Source of the DNA: Scatomorpha sp964367935
GTDB taxonomy: Bacteria > Bacillota > Clostridia > Oscillospirales > Oscillospiraceae
Assembly: GCA_964367935.1 (NCBI GenBank)
Contig: CAYIYZ010000002.1
Span: 62,001-126,000, forward strand
Reading direction: 5' to 3'
Length of the DNA stretch: 64,000 nucleotides
The number at the start of each line of letters is the position of its first letter. Position 1 is the stretch's first letter. The notes under the pieces were generated by a model. The model was not told the DNA's origin. It ran no database searches and saw nothing but the letters and a program-made list of their open reading frames with translations. Made by a program: the position numbers and the translations under genes. Positions 25,896 to 33,490 of the stretch are shown in pieces.

Positions 25896-27158
25896 TTGTC
25901 TAATAAAATCAATAATGTATTTAATATGATGCGTCGTGCACTTAACACCTTGGACTATCAGCTGATGGATCATGGTGAGCGTGTTGCATACTTGTTATTA
26001 AATATGTACGAAGCGGACGGGGATTGTACGGATGAACAGCTGGTTAAGATATGCCATTTGGGGATTTTCCATGATATAGGCGCATATCAGACTGAGATGT
26101 TAGATTCCTTGGTCAGTTCCTCGAGTGCATTTAATTTTGAGGTGGCAAATACACTTTCGCATTCTGTTTACGGATATATGTTCCTCAAGCGTTTGGAGTT
26201 CTTTGATGAATATGCAGATGCGGTTTTGTTTCATCATTTTTCTTATGATAAGCTAAGTGCCAGTGACTGTATGAATAAAAAGCTTGCTGCACGAATGTTC
26301 ATAGCGGATAGGCTAGATATAATGATACTCAAGGGCTATGCAAAGACTATAGATGATGTGTTTAATTTTTTAAAGAACCCGGTGTTTTGTAAAGAGGAAG
26401 CTGAGCACCTTATTAATGTAGAGCGAAGTAATAGTGCAATATCCGAAATGCTTAATGGGCGATATCTTGAGAAGGTGTTGAGTTTTCTTAATGGCACTAA
26501 TTTACATGAAGATCATGTGCGCTCGTTATTGCTCATGTTGCCGGGTGCAATAGACTTTAGAAGTGAGCATACGGTTACACACACAGCGGCGACTGTAGAG
26601 ATTTCACTTGCGCTTGCAGAGTTGTTTAAGCTAAGTGAAGATGAGGTGGAGTCGATAAGGTTAGGCTCGATGTTACATGATATAGGCAAGATATCGGTGT
26701 CACCGATGATATTGGAAAAGACCTCGGCATTAAGTGCCAATGAGTTTAAGATTATGAAAGATCACGTGCTTCTATCTGAGCATATATTGAGAGATTGCGT
26801 AAGTGATGAGGTGCTACAGATAGCGATAAGGCATCACGAGAAGCTTGACGGCACAGGATATCCGAAGGGGCTAAAGGACGAGGAACTAAGTTTAGCGGAG
26901 CGTATAGTGGCGGTAGCGGATATACTGAGTGCACTTATGGGTAGGCGCAGTTATAAGGAGCCTTTTCCTAAAGAAAAGGTGGTAGGGATCATTGAGGACA
27001 TGGCAGGTAGCTCTAAAATCTGTAGGGAAGTAGCGGATGTGGCCGTTTCAAACTATGAATTTCTATCGGAGATCACGGATCGTGTGAGTGATGCATCGGA
27101 TAGAGGGTATAGAGAATTTCAGAGCGAGGCGAAAAAATTATATAATAAATACAGTTGA
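25896..27158 (+). CDS. Tandem HD / HD-GYP domain cyclic-di-GMP phosphodiesterase
   Basis: The 420-residue cytosolic protein has two HD modules. The N-terminal one (HLGIFHDIGAYQTEM near residue 50 and LFHHFSYDKLS near 110) keeps HD residues but lacks the GYP motif. The C-terminal one (residues ~215-420) is a full HD-GYP: MLHDIGKISVSPMILEK, HHEKLDGTGYPKGL and AERIVAVADILSALMG. HD-GYP enzymes hydrolyse cyclic-di-GMP to GMP. The TTG at 25896 has GGAGGGG five bases upstream; the frame also opens at a GTG at 25878. With the GGDEF proteins at 33491 and 59010 it forms this window's second-messenger set. Confidence 0.88.
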   Translation: MSNKINNVFNMMRRALNTLDYQLMDHGERVAYLLLNMYEADGDCTDEQLVKICHLGIFHDIGAYQTEMLDSLVSSSSAFNFEVANTLSHSVYGYMFLKRLEFFDEYADAVLFHHFSYDKLSASDCMNKKLAARMFIADRLDIMILKGYAKTIDDVFNFLKNPVFCKEEAEHLINVERSNSAISEMLNGRYLEKVLSFLNGTNLHEDHVRSLLLMLPGAIDFRSEHTVTHTAATVEISLALAELFKLSEDEVESIRLGSMLHDIGKISVSPMILEKTSALSANEFKIMKDHVLLSEHILRDCVSDEVLQIAIRHHEKLDGTGYPKGLKDEELSLAERIVAVADILSALMGRRSYKEPFPKEKVVGIIEDMAGSSKICREVADVAVSNYEFLSEITDRVSDASDRGYREFQSEAKKLYNKYS

Positions 27159-27165
27159 GGTTACT

Positions 27166-27687
27166 ATGGATATAAAGAACACAAAATCGTATAAGAATAT
27201 TTGCGACTCGTTCATGAACGAGTCAAAGGCGATTATAAGCTATCTTATTTTCGCCGATATAGCGACTGCTGAGGGCAATGAGGAGGCAGCTGAGCTGTTT
27301 AAGAAGATGGCGAGGAACGAGGCAGAGCACGCAAAGACATGGTTTAAGTATATGCATAATATGACAAACGACACGATTACCAATTTAAAGACAGCTTTGG
27401 ATACGGAAAACAGTGAGTGGAAGACAGCGTATCCGGAAGCGGCACGTCAGGCGACGGAGGAAGGTTTACATGAAATTGCGGCTATGTTCGAGCGCATATC
27501 GTCCATAGAGTGTGCACATGAGCGCAGTTTTGCGGAGATGCTACTGTCGCAAGGTCAGAGTGTGCCGGACTTCAAGGCAGAGGAAGTTGAGGAGGTATCG
27601 CTTTGTTGTTTGTTCTGCGGATTCCCTTCAAAAACTGCTCTTGACCTGTGTCCGGTGTGTGGAGCCACGGGCTCTTTTATGGCGTAG
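27166..27687 (+). CDS. Rubrerythrin
   Basis: This 173-residue diiron peroxidase of anaerobes reduces hydrogen peroxide. The ferritin-like bundle (residues 1-135) has the ligands in ESKAIISYLIFADIA, ARNEAEHAKTWFKY and IAAMFERISSIECAHERSF. The C-terminal rubredoxin domain has CLFCG near 146 and CPVCGATG at the end, four cysteines for one iron. The ATG at 27166 has GAGG upstream; the longer frame would start inside the HD-GYP gene. It follows that gene by seven bases, so they are probably co-transcribed. Confidence 0.94.
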   Translation: MDIKNTKSYKNICDSFMNESKAIISYLIFADIATAEGNEEAAELFKKMARNEAEHAKTWFKYMHNMTNDTITNLKTALDTENSEWKTAYPEAARQATEEGLHEIAAMFERISSIECAHERSFAEMLLSQGQSVPDFKAEEVEEVSLCCLFCGFPSKTALDLCPVCGATGSFMA

Positions 27688-27708
27688 AGAAGTGAAAATA
27701 AAAAAACG

Positions 27709-27745
27709 AAGCCTTGAGCAGCAAATGCTGTTCAAGGCTTTTAGT
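27709..27745. terminator. Bidirectional terminator between rubrerythrin and rsmE
   Basis: A 13-bp stem with one G-T pair (27709-27721 with 27729-27741) is followed by TTTT on the + strand and by a long TTTTTTTATTTT tract on the - strand, serving both convergent genes. Confidence 0.88.
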
Positions 27746-27758
27746 GTGTTTGGAGATT

Positions 27759-28496
27759 TTATTCAAGGTTACCGCTTTCGTACATGAGAGCGGAGAGTAC
27801 GGCTACGGGCGCGGTCTCACAGCGAAGAATACGCTGTCCTAAGCTGCAAACAGTGAATCCGACACCACGTGCCATTGCTGCCTCGGCCTCGGAGAAACCG
27901 CCTTCAGGTCCTGTGATAATGGCTGCAGATTCGTAATTTGATGCCGATAGTGCGCTGCGAAGACTCAGCCTGTCGTCACCTGTCTCATATAAAAACAGAC
28001 GTAGATCTGACTTTATGGCACTGTCGAGCATATCAACGTAATTGAAAAGATAGCTGACCTTAGGTATGATGCCTCTGCCGGATTGTGCAGCAGCGGACTC
28101 TGCGATTTTTTGCCAACGCTGTAGTTTGCCGTCCATGCTGTTTAGCTTTGGCTTAGCGATACAACGCTCGGACTCAAAGAAAAGAATCTCGTGCGCACCG
28201 AGCTCAGTGCACTTTTGTATGATGTAGTCTGTGCGTTCGCCTTTAGGGAGTCCGGCGTAAATTTTGACTTTTATATTGGGCTCGGACTCACTGAGTTTCA
28301 TTTCATCGACGCTAACCTGTGCGGTCTTGCCGTCATAGGCCACGAAGCGACACATGTAATCAGTGCCTTTGCCGTCACAAATAATTAAACGTTCGCCCGG
28401 TTTCATGCGCAGTACTCGAATGTGCTCTGCGTCATTACCGGCGAGTATAGCTGTACCACCCACCATATTAGTGCCGGCTGTAAAAAAACGTGTCAT
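27759..28496 (-). CDS. rsmE: 16S rRNA (uracil-1498-N3)-methyltransferase
   Basis: RsmE is a SPOUT-class enzyme that methylates U1498 of 16S rRNA using S-adenosylmethionine. The 245 residues show the family pattern: HIRVLRMKPGERLIICDG in the N-terminal PUA-like domain, LPKGERTDYIIQKCTELGAHEI and ERCIAKPKLNSMDGKLQRWQKIAESAAAQSGRG (from about residue 120), and the SAM-binding trefoil knot IITGPEGGFSEAE followed by LGQRILRCETAPVAVL. CGGAGG precedes the ATG at 28496. It is a single gene here. Confidence 0.96.
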   Translation of the reverse strand: MTRFFTAGTNMVGGTAILAGNDAEHIRVLRMKPGERLIICDGKGTDYMCRFVAYDGKTAQVSVDEMKLSESEPNIKVKIYAGLPKGERTDYIIQKCTELGAHEILFFESERCIAKPKLNSMDGKLQRWQKIAESAAAQSGRGIIPKVSYLFNYVDMLDSAIKSDLRLFLYETGDDRLSLRSALSASNYESAAIITGPEGGFSEAEAAMARGVGFTVCSLGQRILRCETAPVAVLSALMYESGNLE

Positions 28497-28608
28497 TGCT
28501 TGCCTCCGTTAGTTTGTTTTATTATACACTACGATTATTACACATTCTGCGCAATATTTCAAGCAGTGCATATAATATATCAAAGTTAGTTTTGGGGAGG
28601 CGGTTCAT

Positions 28609-29100
28609 ATGAAAGATATGAATGCATTTAATTTAAAAAACTTCTCAACCGTTTGGGAGAGAGTTGCAGACAGTAAGGGTCAGGAGAAAGCAGTAGATAA
28701 AGTCGCAGGGGACAGGGAGGTGCTTGAGCAACTTATAGCTCGTGAATATGAAAGTGAGATGTTCTACAGAGCTTTGGCACAAATAGCAAAGAGTGCAAGG
28801 GCTGTGCTGAATAGGATAGCGAATGAGGAAAAGTCACATGCAAGTGCTCTGCAAATTGAGTATTATTTACTCTATGGCGACACTTATGTGCCGAAGATGT
28901 GCCACTTGAAGAAATATACAGCCTTGAAGTCACTAAGAACGGCGTACTTAGCGGAGCTTGAGGATGAGAGGCGTTATCTACAGGAGGCGTCACACACAAA
29001 AAATGAGACACTTGCGATACTGTATAATAAACATGCGAGGGAGGAAGTAGCGCAGGCGTATGTCCTGCGTGATATAATTTCTGCGGCCTTGGGCAATTAG
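28609..29100 (+). CDS. Ferritin-like diiron protein without rubredoxin domain
   Basis: The 163-residue protein is predicted to be a four-helix bundle of the rubrerythrin group. Helix 1 has E46 with Y53 (EYESEMFY), helix 2 E74-x-x-H77 (NEEKSHAS) and helix 3 E116 with Y123 (ELEDERRY). Helix 4 reads AREEVAQAY, where E146 is present but the expected His three residues later is Gln149. There is no C-terminal rubredoxin iron site. It has GGGGAGG eight bases before its ATG and is monocistronic. The likely role is peroxide or iron handling, but a lost His ligand could change the chemistry. Confidence 0.78.
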   Translation: MKDMNAFNLKNFSTVWERVADSKGQEKAVDKVAGDREVLEQLIAREYESEMFYRALAQIAKSARAVLNRIANEEKSHASALQIEYYLLYGDTYVPKMCHLKKYTALKSLRTAYLAELEDERRYLQEASHTKNETLAILYNKHAREEVAQAYVLRDIISAALGN

Positions 29101-29123
29101 TTTGAGTATTGAAGATAAAATAC

Positions 29124-29152
29124 TTGACTTTAGTCTGGAAATTTAGTAGAAT
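29124..29152 (+). promoter_or_regulatory. Promoter of tRNA-Ser
   Basis: TTGACT (29124-29129) and TAGAAT (29147-29152) are 17 bases apart, 26 nt ahead of the tRNA. Confidence 0.7.
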
Positions 29153-29178
29153 GTATAAGCTTGTGGCAGAGCTTAAGT

Positions 29179-29271
29179 GGAGAAGTCGCGTAGTCCGGCC
29201 GAGCGCGCACGATTGGAAATCGTGTAGGCCCCAAAAGGGTCTCGAGGGTTCGAATCCCTCCTTCTCCGCCA
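29179..29271 (+). tRNA. tRNA-Ser (anticodon GGA)
   Basis: A class II tRNA with a long variable arm: acceptor GGAGAAG with CTTCTCC, anticodon stem ACGAT/ATCGT around TTGGAAA (anticodon GGA, reads TCC and TCT), variable arm GGCCCC..GGGTCT region, T arm GAGGG/CCCTC around TTCGAAT, discriminator G and encoded CCA. Confidence 0.97.
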
Positions 29272-29297
29272 GCAACGTGACGTTGCATCGAAACTCG

Positions 29298-29330
29298 CAC
29301 CCTAAGTTATTGCTTAGGGTGTGATTTTTT
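29298..29330 (+). terminator. Terminator of tRNA-Ser
   Basis: CACCCTAAG (29298-29306) pairs with CTTAGGGTG (29313-29321), followed by TGATTTTTT. Confidence 0.85.
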
Positions 29331-29457
29331 CCTGCGACGGAAATGTTTGAATTGAGCACATCAGCCAGTCGAGAGCCTCAACACGCATTTTTGTGTGTTG
29401 GGCTTTTTCTATGTTTAGAATTACCCGGTGTCCCGGACTTCCGAAGGGCTCACCACT

Positions 29458-29499
29458 CACAAAAGCTGCTGCACAAAAAGAAGTGCAGCAGCTTTTGTG
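29458..29499. repeat. 17-bp perfect hairpin in the gap before the glutathione peroxidase gene
   Basis: Arms 29458-29474 and 29483-29499 are perfectly complementary around an 8-nt A/G loop. A second hairpin with a T-rich tail lies near 29378-29410. Gap 29331-29607 holds no gene that I can support; these look like stray terminators of lost genes. Confidence 0.6.
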
Positions 29500-29550
29500 T
29501 ACGATGGGTTTGTTAGTGTATTTACATAAGTAGTAAAATTGCAAAAAAGC

Positions 29551-29580
29551 TTACCATAGTTTGTGAATATGTGGTATAAT
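29551..29580 (+). promoter_or_regulatory. Promoter of the glutathione peroxidase gene
   Basis: TTACCA (29551-29556) and a perfect TATAAT (29575-29580) are 18 bases apart; the start codon is 28 nt downstream with AAAGGAG before it. Confidence 0.6.
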
Positions 29581-29607
29581 GAATAGAAAGAAAGGAGTGA
29601 CACGTAT

Positions 29608-30156
29608 ATGAATATTTATGATTTTGAGATTTTACAAAAAAATGGCAATTCAAGAAGCATGAGAGAATTTAAGGACAAGACAATTTTAATTGTAAATACA
29701 GCGACTCATTGCGGTTTTACTTATCAGTATGATGAATTAAAGCAGTTGCATGAAAAATTCAGCGATAAAGGTCTGGTAATTTTAGACTTTCCTTGCAATC
29801 AGTTTGGAGAGCAAGCGCAGGGGACTGATGCAGAGATTGCAGAATTTTGCCAATTAAATTTCAACACACCTTATGAAATATATGCCAAAATAGAAGTAAA
29901 CGGCGAAAATGAAGCCCCACTCTTTAATTATTTAAAACTACAAAAAGGCTTCAAAGGCTTTAACAACCCCAATCACCCATTAAACGATAGATTAATAGAT
30001 AAGTTTACAAAAATGGATGAAAACTATGAAAAGAGCGATGAGATTAAATGGAACTTTACCAAGTTTCTAGTTGATAAGAACGGCATGGTAGTAGGTAGGT
30101 TTGAGCCTGTTGATGATATACAGATTTTAGAAAAAGCGATAGTAGAAGTATTGTAA
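29608..30156 (+). CDS. Glutathione peroxidase family protein (Cys form)
   Basis: This 182-residue thioredoxin-fold peroxidase has the family's three motifs: VNTATHCGFTYQYDEL with the peroxidatic Cys at about residue 36, DFPCNQFGEQ near 72, and KWNFTKFLVDKNG near 150. The active residue is Cys, not selenocysteine. Bacterial members usually draw electrons from thioredoxin and reduce organic peroxides. The gene is clearly more AT-rich in codon use than its neighbours (many AAA, TTA, AAT), suggesting recent acquisition. It is flanked by its own promoter and terminator. Confidence 0.93.
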   Translation: MNIYDFEILQKNGNSRSMREFKDKTILIVNTATHCGFTYQYDELKQLHEKFSDKGLVILDFPCNQFGEQAQGTDAEIAEFCQLNFNTPYEIYAKIEVNGENEAPLFNYLKLQKGFKGFNNPNHPLNDRLIDKFTKMDENYEKSDEIKWNFTKFLVDKNGMVVGRFEPVDDIQILEKAIVEVL

Positions 30157-30250
30157 TCATGCAATAACTTACATTGAAAAACAGTCTTTCAATATTTGTT
30201 TTATATATGGATTAGAAGTTGCGATAGCTTTATTGGTAGGTAATCATAAA

Positions 30251-30278
30251 AGAATCAACTGAGGTTGGTTCTTTTTTT
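30251..30278 (+). terminator. Terminator of the glutathione peroxidase gene
   Basis: AGAATCAAC pairs with GTTGGTTCT (one T-G pair) and runs into seven T. The -35 of the next gene's promoter (TTGGTT 30265-30270, TATAAT 30288-30293, 17-base spacing) is embedded in the hairpin. Confidence 0.75.
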
Positions 30279-30332
30279 ATTTTGTGGTATAATGGGTGCG
30301 TAGATAGCTTAGTCAAATTAATGGAGAATGAC

Positions 30333-30884
30333 ATGAATTTAGAATATATTCTTTTCGTTTCGATCGTTATACATCTGATCCTCAGGTACGCGCCTAATAG
30401 GAGGGGAGAACGAGTTGAACTTACGTTAATTGGTCATATACTTGTGTTCATACCTTGTCTTGCATTGTTTTTGTTATTAGGCAATGGTGCTGGCCTTGAC
30501 AACACAGTTGGAGTTATCAAAGATACAATCACATTAAATTTAGGAATAGATGACTATACTCTCGCAGGCGCATATGTGGCTCAAGAATATGGAGATCAAT
30601 ATGAATACAGCGACAATATGAATAATTACCAAGATGGCTATGATGCTCCGGTAGTTTATAGGGTTAGACCCTATTCTTATAATGATACTGATGAAAAAAT
30701 TGAGCTTATTAGGTCGTTTACCAGACCGGAGATTGAGTGCTTAGAAAATTATTATAGCTTTAGTGTTTACTATGAAGAAATAGACATTGGAAAAGTCATT
30801 GTGGAAGACAAAATTTTTTATGACGAGTATGTATTTTTATTTGATATGCAAGAGTATAATAAATTCGTTGATAAGGTCAGCTGA
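30333..30884 (+). CDS. Small two-helix membrane protein of unknown function
   Basis: I do not recognise this 183-residue protein. It has two hydrophobic segments, residues 4-20 (YILFVSIVIHLILRYA) and about 30-50 (LTLIGHILVFIPCLALFLLL), followed by a Tyr/Asp-rich soluble domain of about 125 residues that probably lies outside the cell. The ATG at 30333 is six bases after GGAG; longer starts have no site. It has its own TATAAT promoter and a hairpin terminator. AT-rich codon use resembles the preceding gene, so both may be imports. Confidence 0.7.
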   Translation: MNLEYILFVSIVIHLILRYAPNRRGERVELTLIGHILVFIPCLALFLLLGNGAGLDNTVGVIKDTITLNLGIDDYTLAGAYVAQEYGDQYEYSDNMNNYQDGYDAPVVYRVRPYSYNDTDEKIELIRSFTRPEIECLENYYSFSVYYEEIDIGKVIVEDKIFYDEYVFLFDMQEYNKFVDKVS

Positions 30885-30900
30885 AAGATAAAATAAGAAA

Positions 30901-30940
30901 AATTCACGCCCATAACCTGATGGTTAGGGCGTGAATTTTA
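30901..30940. terminator. Terminator between the membrane protein and the DUF1801 gene
   Basis: TTCACGCCC plus TAACC pairs with GGTTA plus GGGCGTGAA around a TGAT loop with one bulged A, followed by TTTTAG. It lies between convergent genes. Confidence 0.75.
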
Positions 30941-30955
30941 GTGTGTAAGTTCGAT

Positions 30956-31303
30956 TTACTTAAAACATATATCTATGCCTTGGTAAATAGCTTCATAAGG
31001 GATTTCTTTGATTCTGTAACAGATGTTAACACAGCTTTTGCGAGCGTGGATGTATGGAGAATCGGTGCTCGCGCTTACAGTGGCTACAGCTTCGCTTTTA
31101 CCGAAATAAACACTGATGTAAGTCTTTCTGCAACCTACGGCTACATATGTGCCATTTAGCCGCCAAGTAGGTATGAGAGTTTTGGCAGAATATTTCTCGT
31201 CGAAAACTGCCTCTTTGTAGTTTTGCTCAATATATGAGGTGATAGGTGAGACTTGCTCTCTTGTCTTGTCGTCAACAAGCTTGGTATAATCTTCTAAGGG
31301 CAT
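30956..31303 (-). CDS. DUF1801-like small protein
   Basis: This 115-residue protein resembles the DUF1801 (YdhG-like) fold. Signs are an opening helix with EQVSPITSYIEQNY, a central PTWRLNGTYVAVGCRKTYISVYF segment (residues 45-67) and the late IKEIPYEAIYQGIDICF. Members bind or shield small ligands or iron in related bacteria, but no reaction is known. It is the last gene of a run of five small genes on the - strand, with AGGAGG before its ATG. I am moderately sure of the family. Confidence 0.6.
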   Translation of the reverse strand: MPLEDYTKLVDDKTREQVSPITSYIEQNYKEAVFDEKYSAKTLIPTWRLNGTYVAVGCRKTYISVYFGKSEAVATVSASTDSPYIHARKSCVNICYRIKEIPYEAIYQGIDICFK

Positions 31304-31312
31304 ATTGTCCTC

Positions 31313-31858
31313 CTATTTGCTTAGTGCAAGCAGTTTTTTTGAAGTGTTTGCATTTCTGATAGTTACTTTATTATATACAGATTTACCGGAAATTTTGCTC
31401 CACCGAGTTTTTCCGAATGTGGCCTTAGCAGCTGACCAAAAAATTACATTTTGGTGGTGGCTGACCTTTTCGGTTATATCATTGACCTCACCGACAGCTT
31501 TAATGGCCTCGGCTGCAGTCATGGGTGGAATAAGGAAGATGGCCTGGTGTATCATTTCCACATCGCAGTCGGTGTCCCACCAATCGGGTGAGTGGCTGAG
31601 TGCGTCTGCAAGCTCTGCGGCAGATATAATGCAAACAGGTATAGCTAAACCGAAGTGTTTAGCTATTACTTTTTCGCATAGATTTATGAGTTCGATTTTG
31701 TCGCTCGGTTCACTTTTGAATATAACATTTCCGCTGTTAATGTAAGTGCGAACCTCGGTGAAACCAAGCTCCTCAAAAGCGGTTTTGAGAAGAGCCATTG
31801 AGACTTTGTTCTTGCCGCCGACATTAATACCGCGCAATAGTGCTATGTATGTTTGCAT
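31313..31858 (-). CDS. DUF1697 family protein
   Basis: The 181-residue protein opens MQTYIALLRGINVGGKNKVS and continues LGFTEVRTYINSGNVIF, the hallmark of DUF1697. Its function is unknown, although the fold recalls ferredoxin-like enzymes. An upstream ATG at 31933 overlaps the previous gene, but AGGAGG seven bases before 31858 decides the start. It lies nine bases from the DUF1801 gene and 13 from the monooxygenase gene, so all belong to one operon. Confidence 0.85.
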   Translation of the reverse strand: MQTYIALLRGINVGGKNKVSMALLKTAFEELGFTEVRTYINSGNVIFKSEPSDKIELINLCEKVIAKHFGLAIPVCIISAAELADALSHSPDWWDTDCDVEMIHQAIFLIPPMTAAEAIKAVGEVNDITEKVSHHQNVIFWSAAKATFGKTRWSKISGKSVYNKVTIRNANTSKKLLALSK

Positions 31859-31871
31859 TGTGTCCTCCTTA

Positions 31872-32222
31872 TTACAGCAGGCACTCGTTAGAATCTTGCG
31901 GAGCCTGCTCACGCTCGGTTGCGCTGTATTCACGAACTACATTGCAAACAGTTATCTTATAGCTCTCGAAGAGCTTGTTTTTTCCCTCTGCCTGACTCAT
32001 TCTGTGCTTTAGGTTATTGCGCCAGTTCTGGATGGCTTCTTCGCTCTCCCAAACATTCATAGAGAGCAGTTTTCCCTCTTCGTTGAGGCTGGTGAAACGT
32101 TCGGCACTGACAAATCCGTCGATAGATCCGAGCATGGGTTTTAGCATTGCAGCAAGTTCTAAATATTTCGCCATCCCCTCGGCGGTTGGCTTTACTTCGA
32201 ATAACACTACAACTTTACTCAT
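31872..32222 (-). CDS. Antibiotic biosynthesis monooxygenase (ABM) domain protein
   Basis: The 116-residue dimeric alpha-beta barrel protein shows the ABM pattern VLFEVKPTAEGMAKYLELA, GSIDGFVSAERF, LLSMNVWESEEAIQNWRN and HRMSQAEGKNKLFESYKITV. Such proteins act as cofactor-free quinone-forming monooxygenases, haem-degrading enzymes or simply detoxify aldehydes. No haem-specific signature is evident. It is the third gene of the five-gene run. Confidence 0.85.
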   Translation of the reverse strand: MSKVVVLFEVKPTAEGMAKYLELAAMLKPMLGSIDGFVSAERFTSLNEEGKLLSMNVWESEEAIQNWRNNLKHRMSQAEGKNKLFESYKITVCNVVREYSATEREQAPQDSNECLL

Positions 32223-32247
32223 TGTATTAACTCCTTTTCTGTGTAAC

Positions 32248-33054
32248 TTAAGTTAGATTGTTTGCCTTCATGCATGCAATAGCATCAACATAACCGCGCT
32301 GAAAAACAATTTTACCATCTACGAAATGGAAAAAGCCACAGCCTCTAAAGCCCTTAGGGTCCTTCCACTCCATGACTGCCCACTCACCGTCAGTAAAAAT
32401 AGTCTCAAGCATACATACCATCTGCATGGAAGAGAATTCCCAAGCAAAGCGCTCATAGATGGCACTCTTTCCGACGACAGGGTCGGTTACAACTTGGTGA
32501 TTAGTGGCATTGTCGGCGTAAAGCTCGCTTAGTGCTTTTGCATTTCCGCTGTTGAAAGTGTCTATCCAATTAAGAAGAGATTCTCTTGGAGATAGGTCGC
32601 CGCGTATTTTGCGCTTATATAGCACTCTTCTGCCTCCGTCTCCATCGACTATGCCACAATTTTGGAAACCCATCTTTTGATAAAATTTGTTGGCACGAGG
32701 AGAGGTGACAAAGCACTCGAGCTGTATTTCGTCACAGTCGGCAAAGAAGTTTTGGGTGGCGTGTGAAATCAGCATCTGGGCTATACCTTTGCCCCAATAG
32801 GGGGTGTCTACGGAAAGGCCGGAGATTTCGTTTTTTTCGCAGTATAAAAATGCAATGATAGCTTCGCCGTCTAGGGCAATGGTGGCGTTGTCGTATTGTG
32901 CGGACAAATCGCGGTCACATGCACCGCTGCTAAGGTAATTGTCGGCAATTTCGTCACCGAGATGTGTGCGTTCGTAGACATCGACGATCTTGCGTCCGAG
33001 TGCAAGCACGGCATCTTTGTCGCTTGCTGTAGCTTTTCTGATGGTGTAACTCAT
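32248..33054 (-). CDS. GNAT acetyltransferase fused to a SnoaL-like domain
   Basis: Two domains share one 268-residue chain. Residues 1-150 are a GNAT acetyltransferase (TIRKATASDKDAVLAL start, acetyl-CoA loop SVDTPYWGKGIAQMLISHA and ANKFYQKMGFQNCG). Residues 155-268 are a SnoaL/NTF2-like fold (LLNWIDTFNSGNAKALSELYADNATNH, then EWAVMEWKDPKGFRGCGFFHF and DGKIVFQRGY). The frame is continuous, so it is a true fusion, not adjacent genes. The SnoaL part might bind a small hydrophobic substrate for acetylation, which is inference. It lies six bases after the DUF1905 gene stop. Confidence 0.85.
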   Translation of the reverse strand: MSYTIRKATASDKDAVLALGRKIVDVYERTHLGDEIADNYLSSGACDRDLSAQYDNATIALDGEAIIAFLYCEKNEISGLSVDTPYWGKGIAQMLISHATQNFFADCDEIQLECFVTSPRANKFYQKMGFQNCGIVDGDGGRRVLYKRKIRGDLSPRESLLNWIDTFNSGNAKALSELYADNATNHQVVTDPVVGKSAIYERFAWEFSSMQMVCMLETIFTDGEWAVMEWKDPKGFRGCGFFHFVDGKIVFQRGYVDAIACMKANNLT

Positions 33055-33056
33055 TT

Positions 33057-33350
33057 TTATTCTCCTACTTTGTTAATAATCTCAACTTCGACATGCACAG
33101 TATCTCCGATATCCTTGCCTATCTTCTTTCTTATCGCTTTCAAAATACCGAGGATGTAGCATGTGGAGCCGTCTTCGTTTTTGAAGCCCATGTTGACAAT
33201 GCTGCCGCTGTACGGTTCACCGTCAAAAGTGGCATTTACTTTCAAACGACCTTTGCCAAATTCTTTTTTGATGTCAAAAGGCACAGGCACGAAAGCACCA
33301 CCTCCATTTCCTTCGTGGATAGTGGCTGTGAACTTGATTCTGTTTTCCAT
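33057..33350 (-). CDS. DUF1905 family protein
   Basis: The 97-residue beta-barrel protein has the DUF1905 pattern: FTATIHEGNGGGAFVPVPFD, KKEFGKGRLKVNATFDGEPY, then SIVNMGFKNEDGSTCYILGI and a C-terminal KKIGKDIGDTVHVEVEI. No function is known. DUF1905 and DUF1801-type domains often travel together, fused or adjacent, as here. The ATG at 33350 is the plausible start. It heads the five-gene - strand run, divergent from the diguanylate cyclase. Confidence 0.82.
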   Translation of the reverse strand: MENRIKFTATIHEGNGGGAFVPVPFDIKKEFGKGRLKVNATFDGEPYSGSIVNMGFKNEDGSTCYILGILKAIRKKIGKDIGDTVHVEVEIINKVGE

Positions 33351-33424
33351 AGAGTACCTCACATTATTTCTCAAGCTATTATACATACTCTTAAATACTT
33401 TGCAAAGTGTTATTATTAAAATGG

Positions 33425-33453
33425 TTGATTTATATGTTACATTTGTGTATAAT
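33425..33453 (+). promoter_or_regulatory. Promoter of the diguanylate cyclase gene
   Basis: TTGATT (33425-33430) and TATAAT (33448-33453) are 17 bases apart, 38 nt ahead of the start codon. Confidence 0.65.
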
Positions 33454-33490
33454 ATATACTGGAAAATAGTTAGTGACAATCGGAGGGTGC

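Noticed and set aside
28733..29359. 208-residue frame antisense to the ferritin-like gene that runs through tRNA-Ser
   Set aside because: A coding frame over a complete tRNA gene is not credible.
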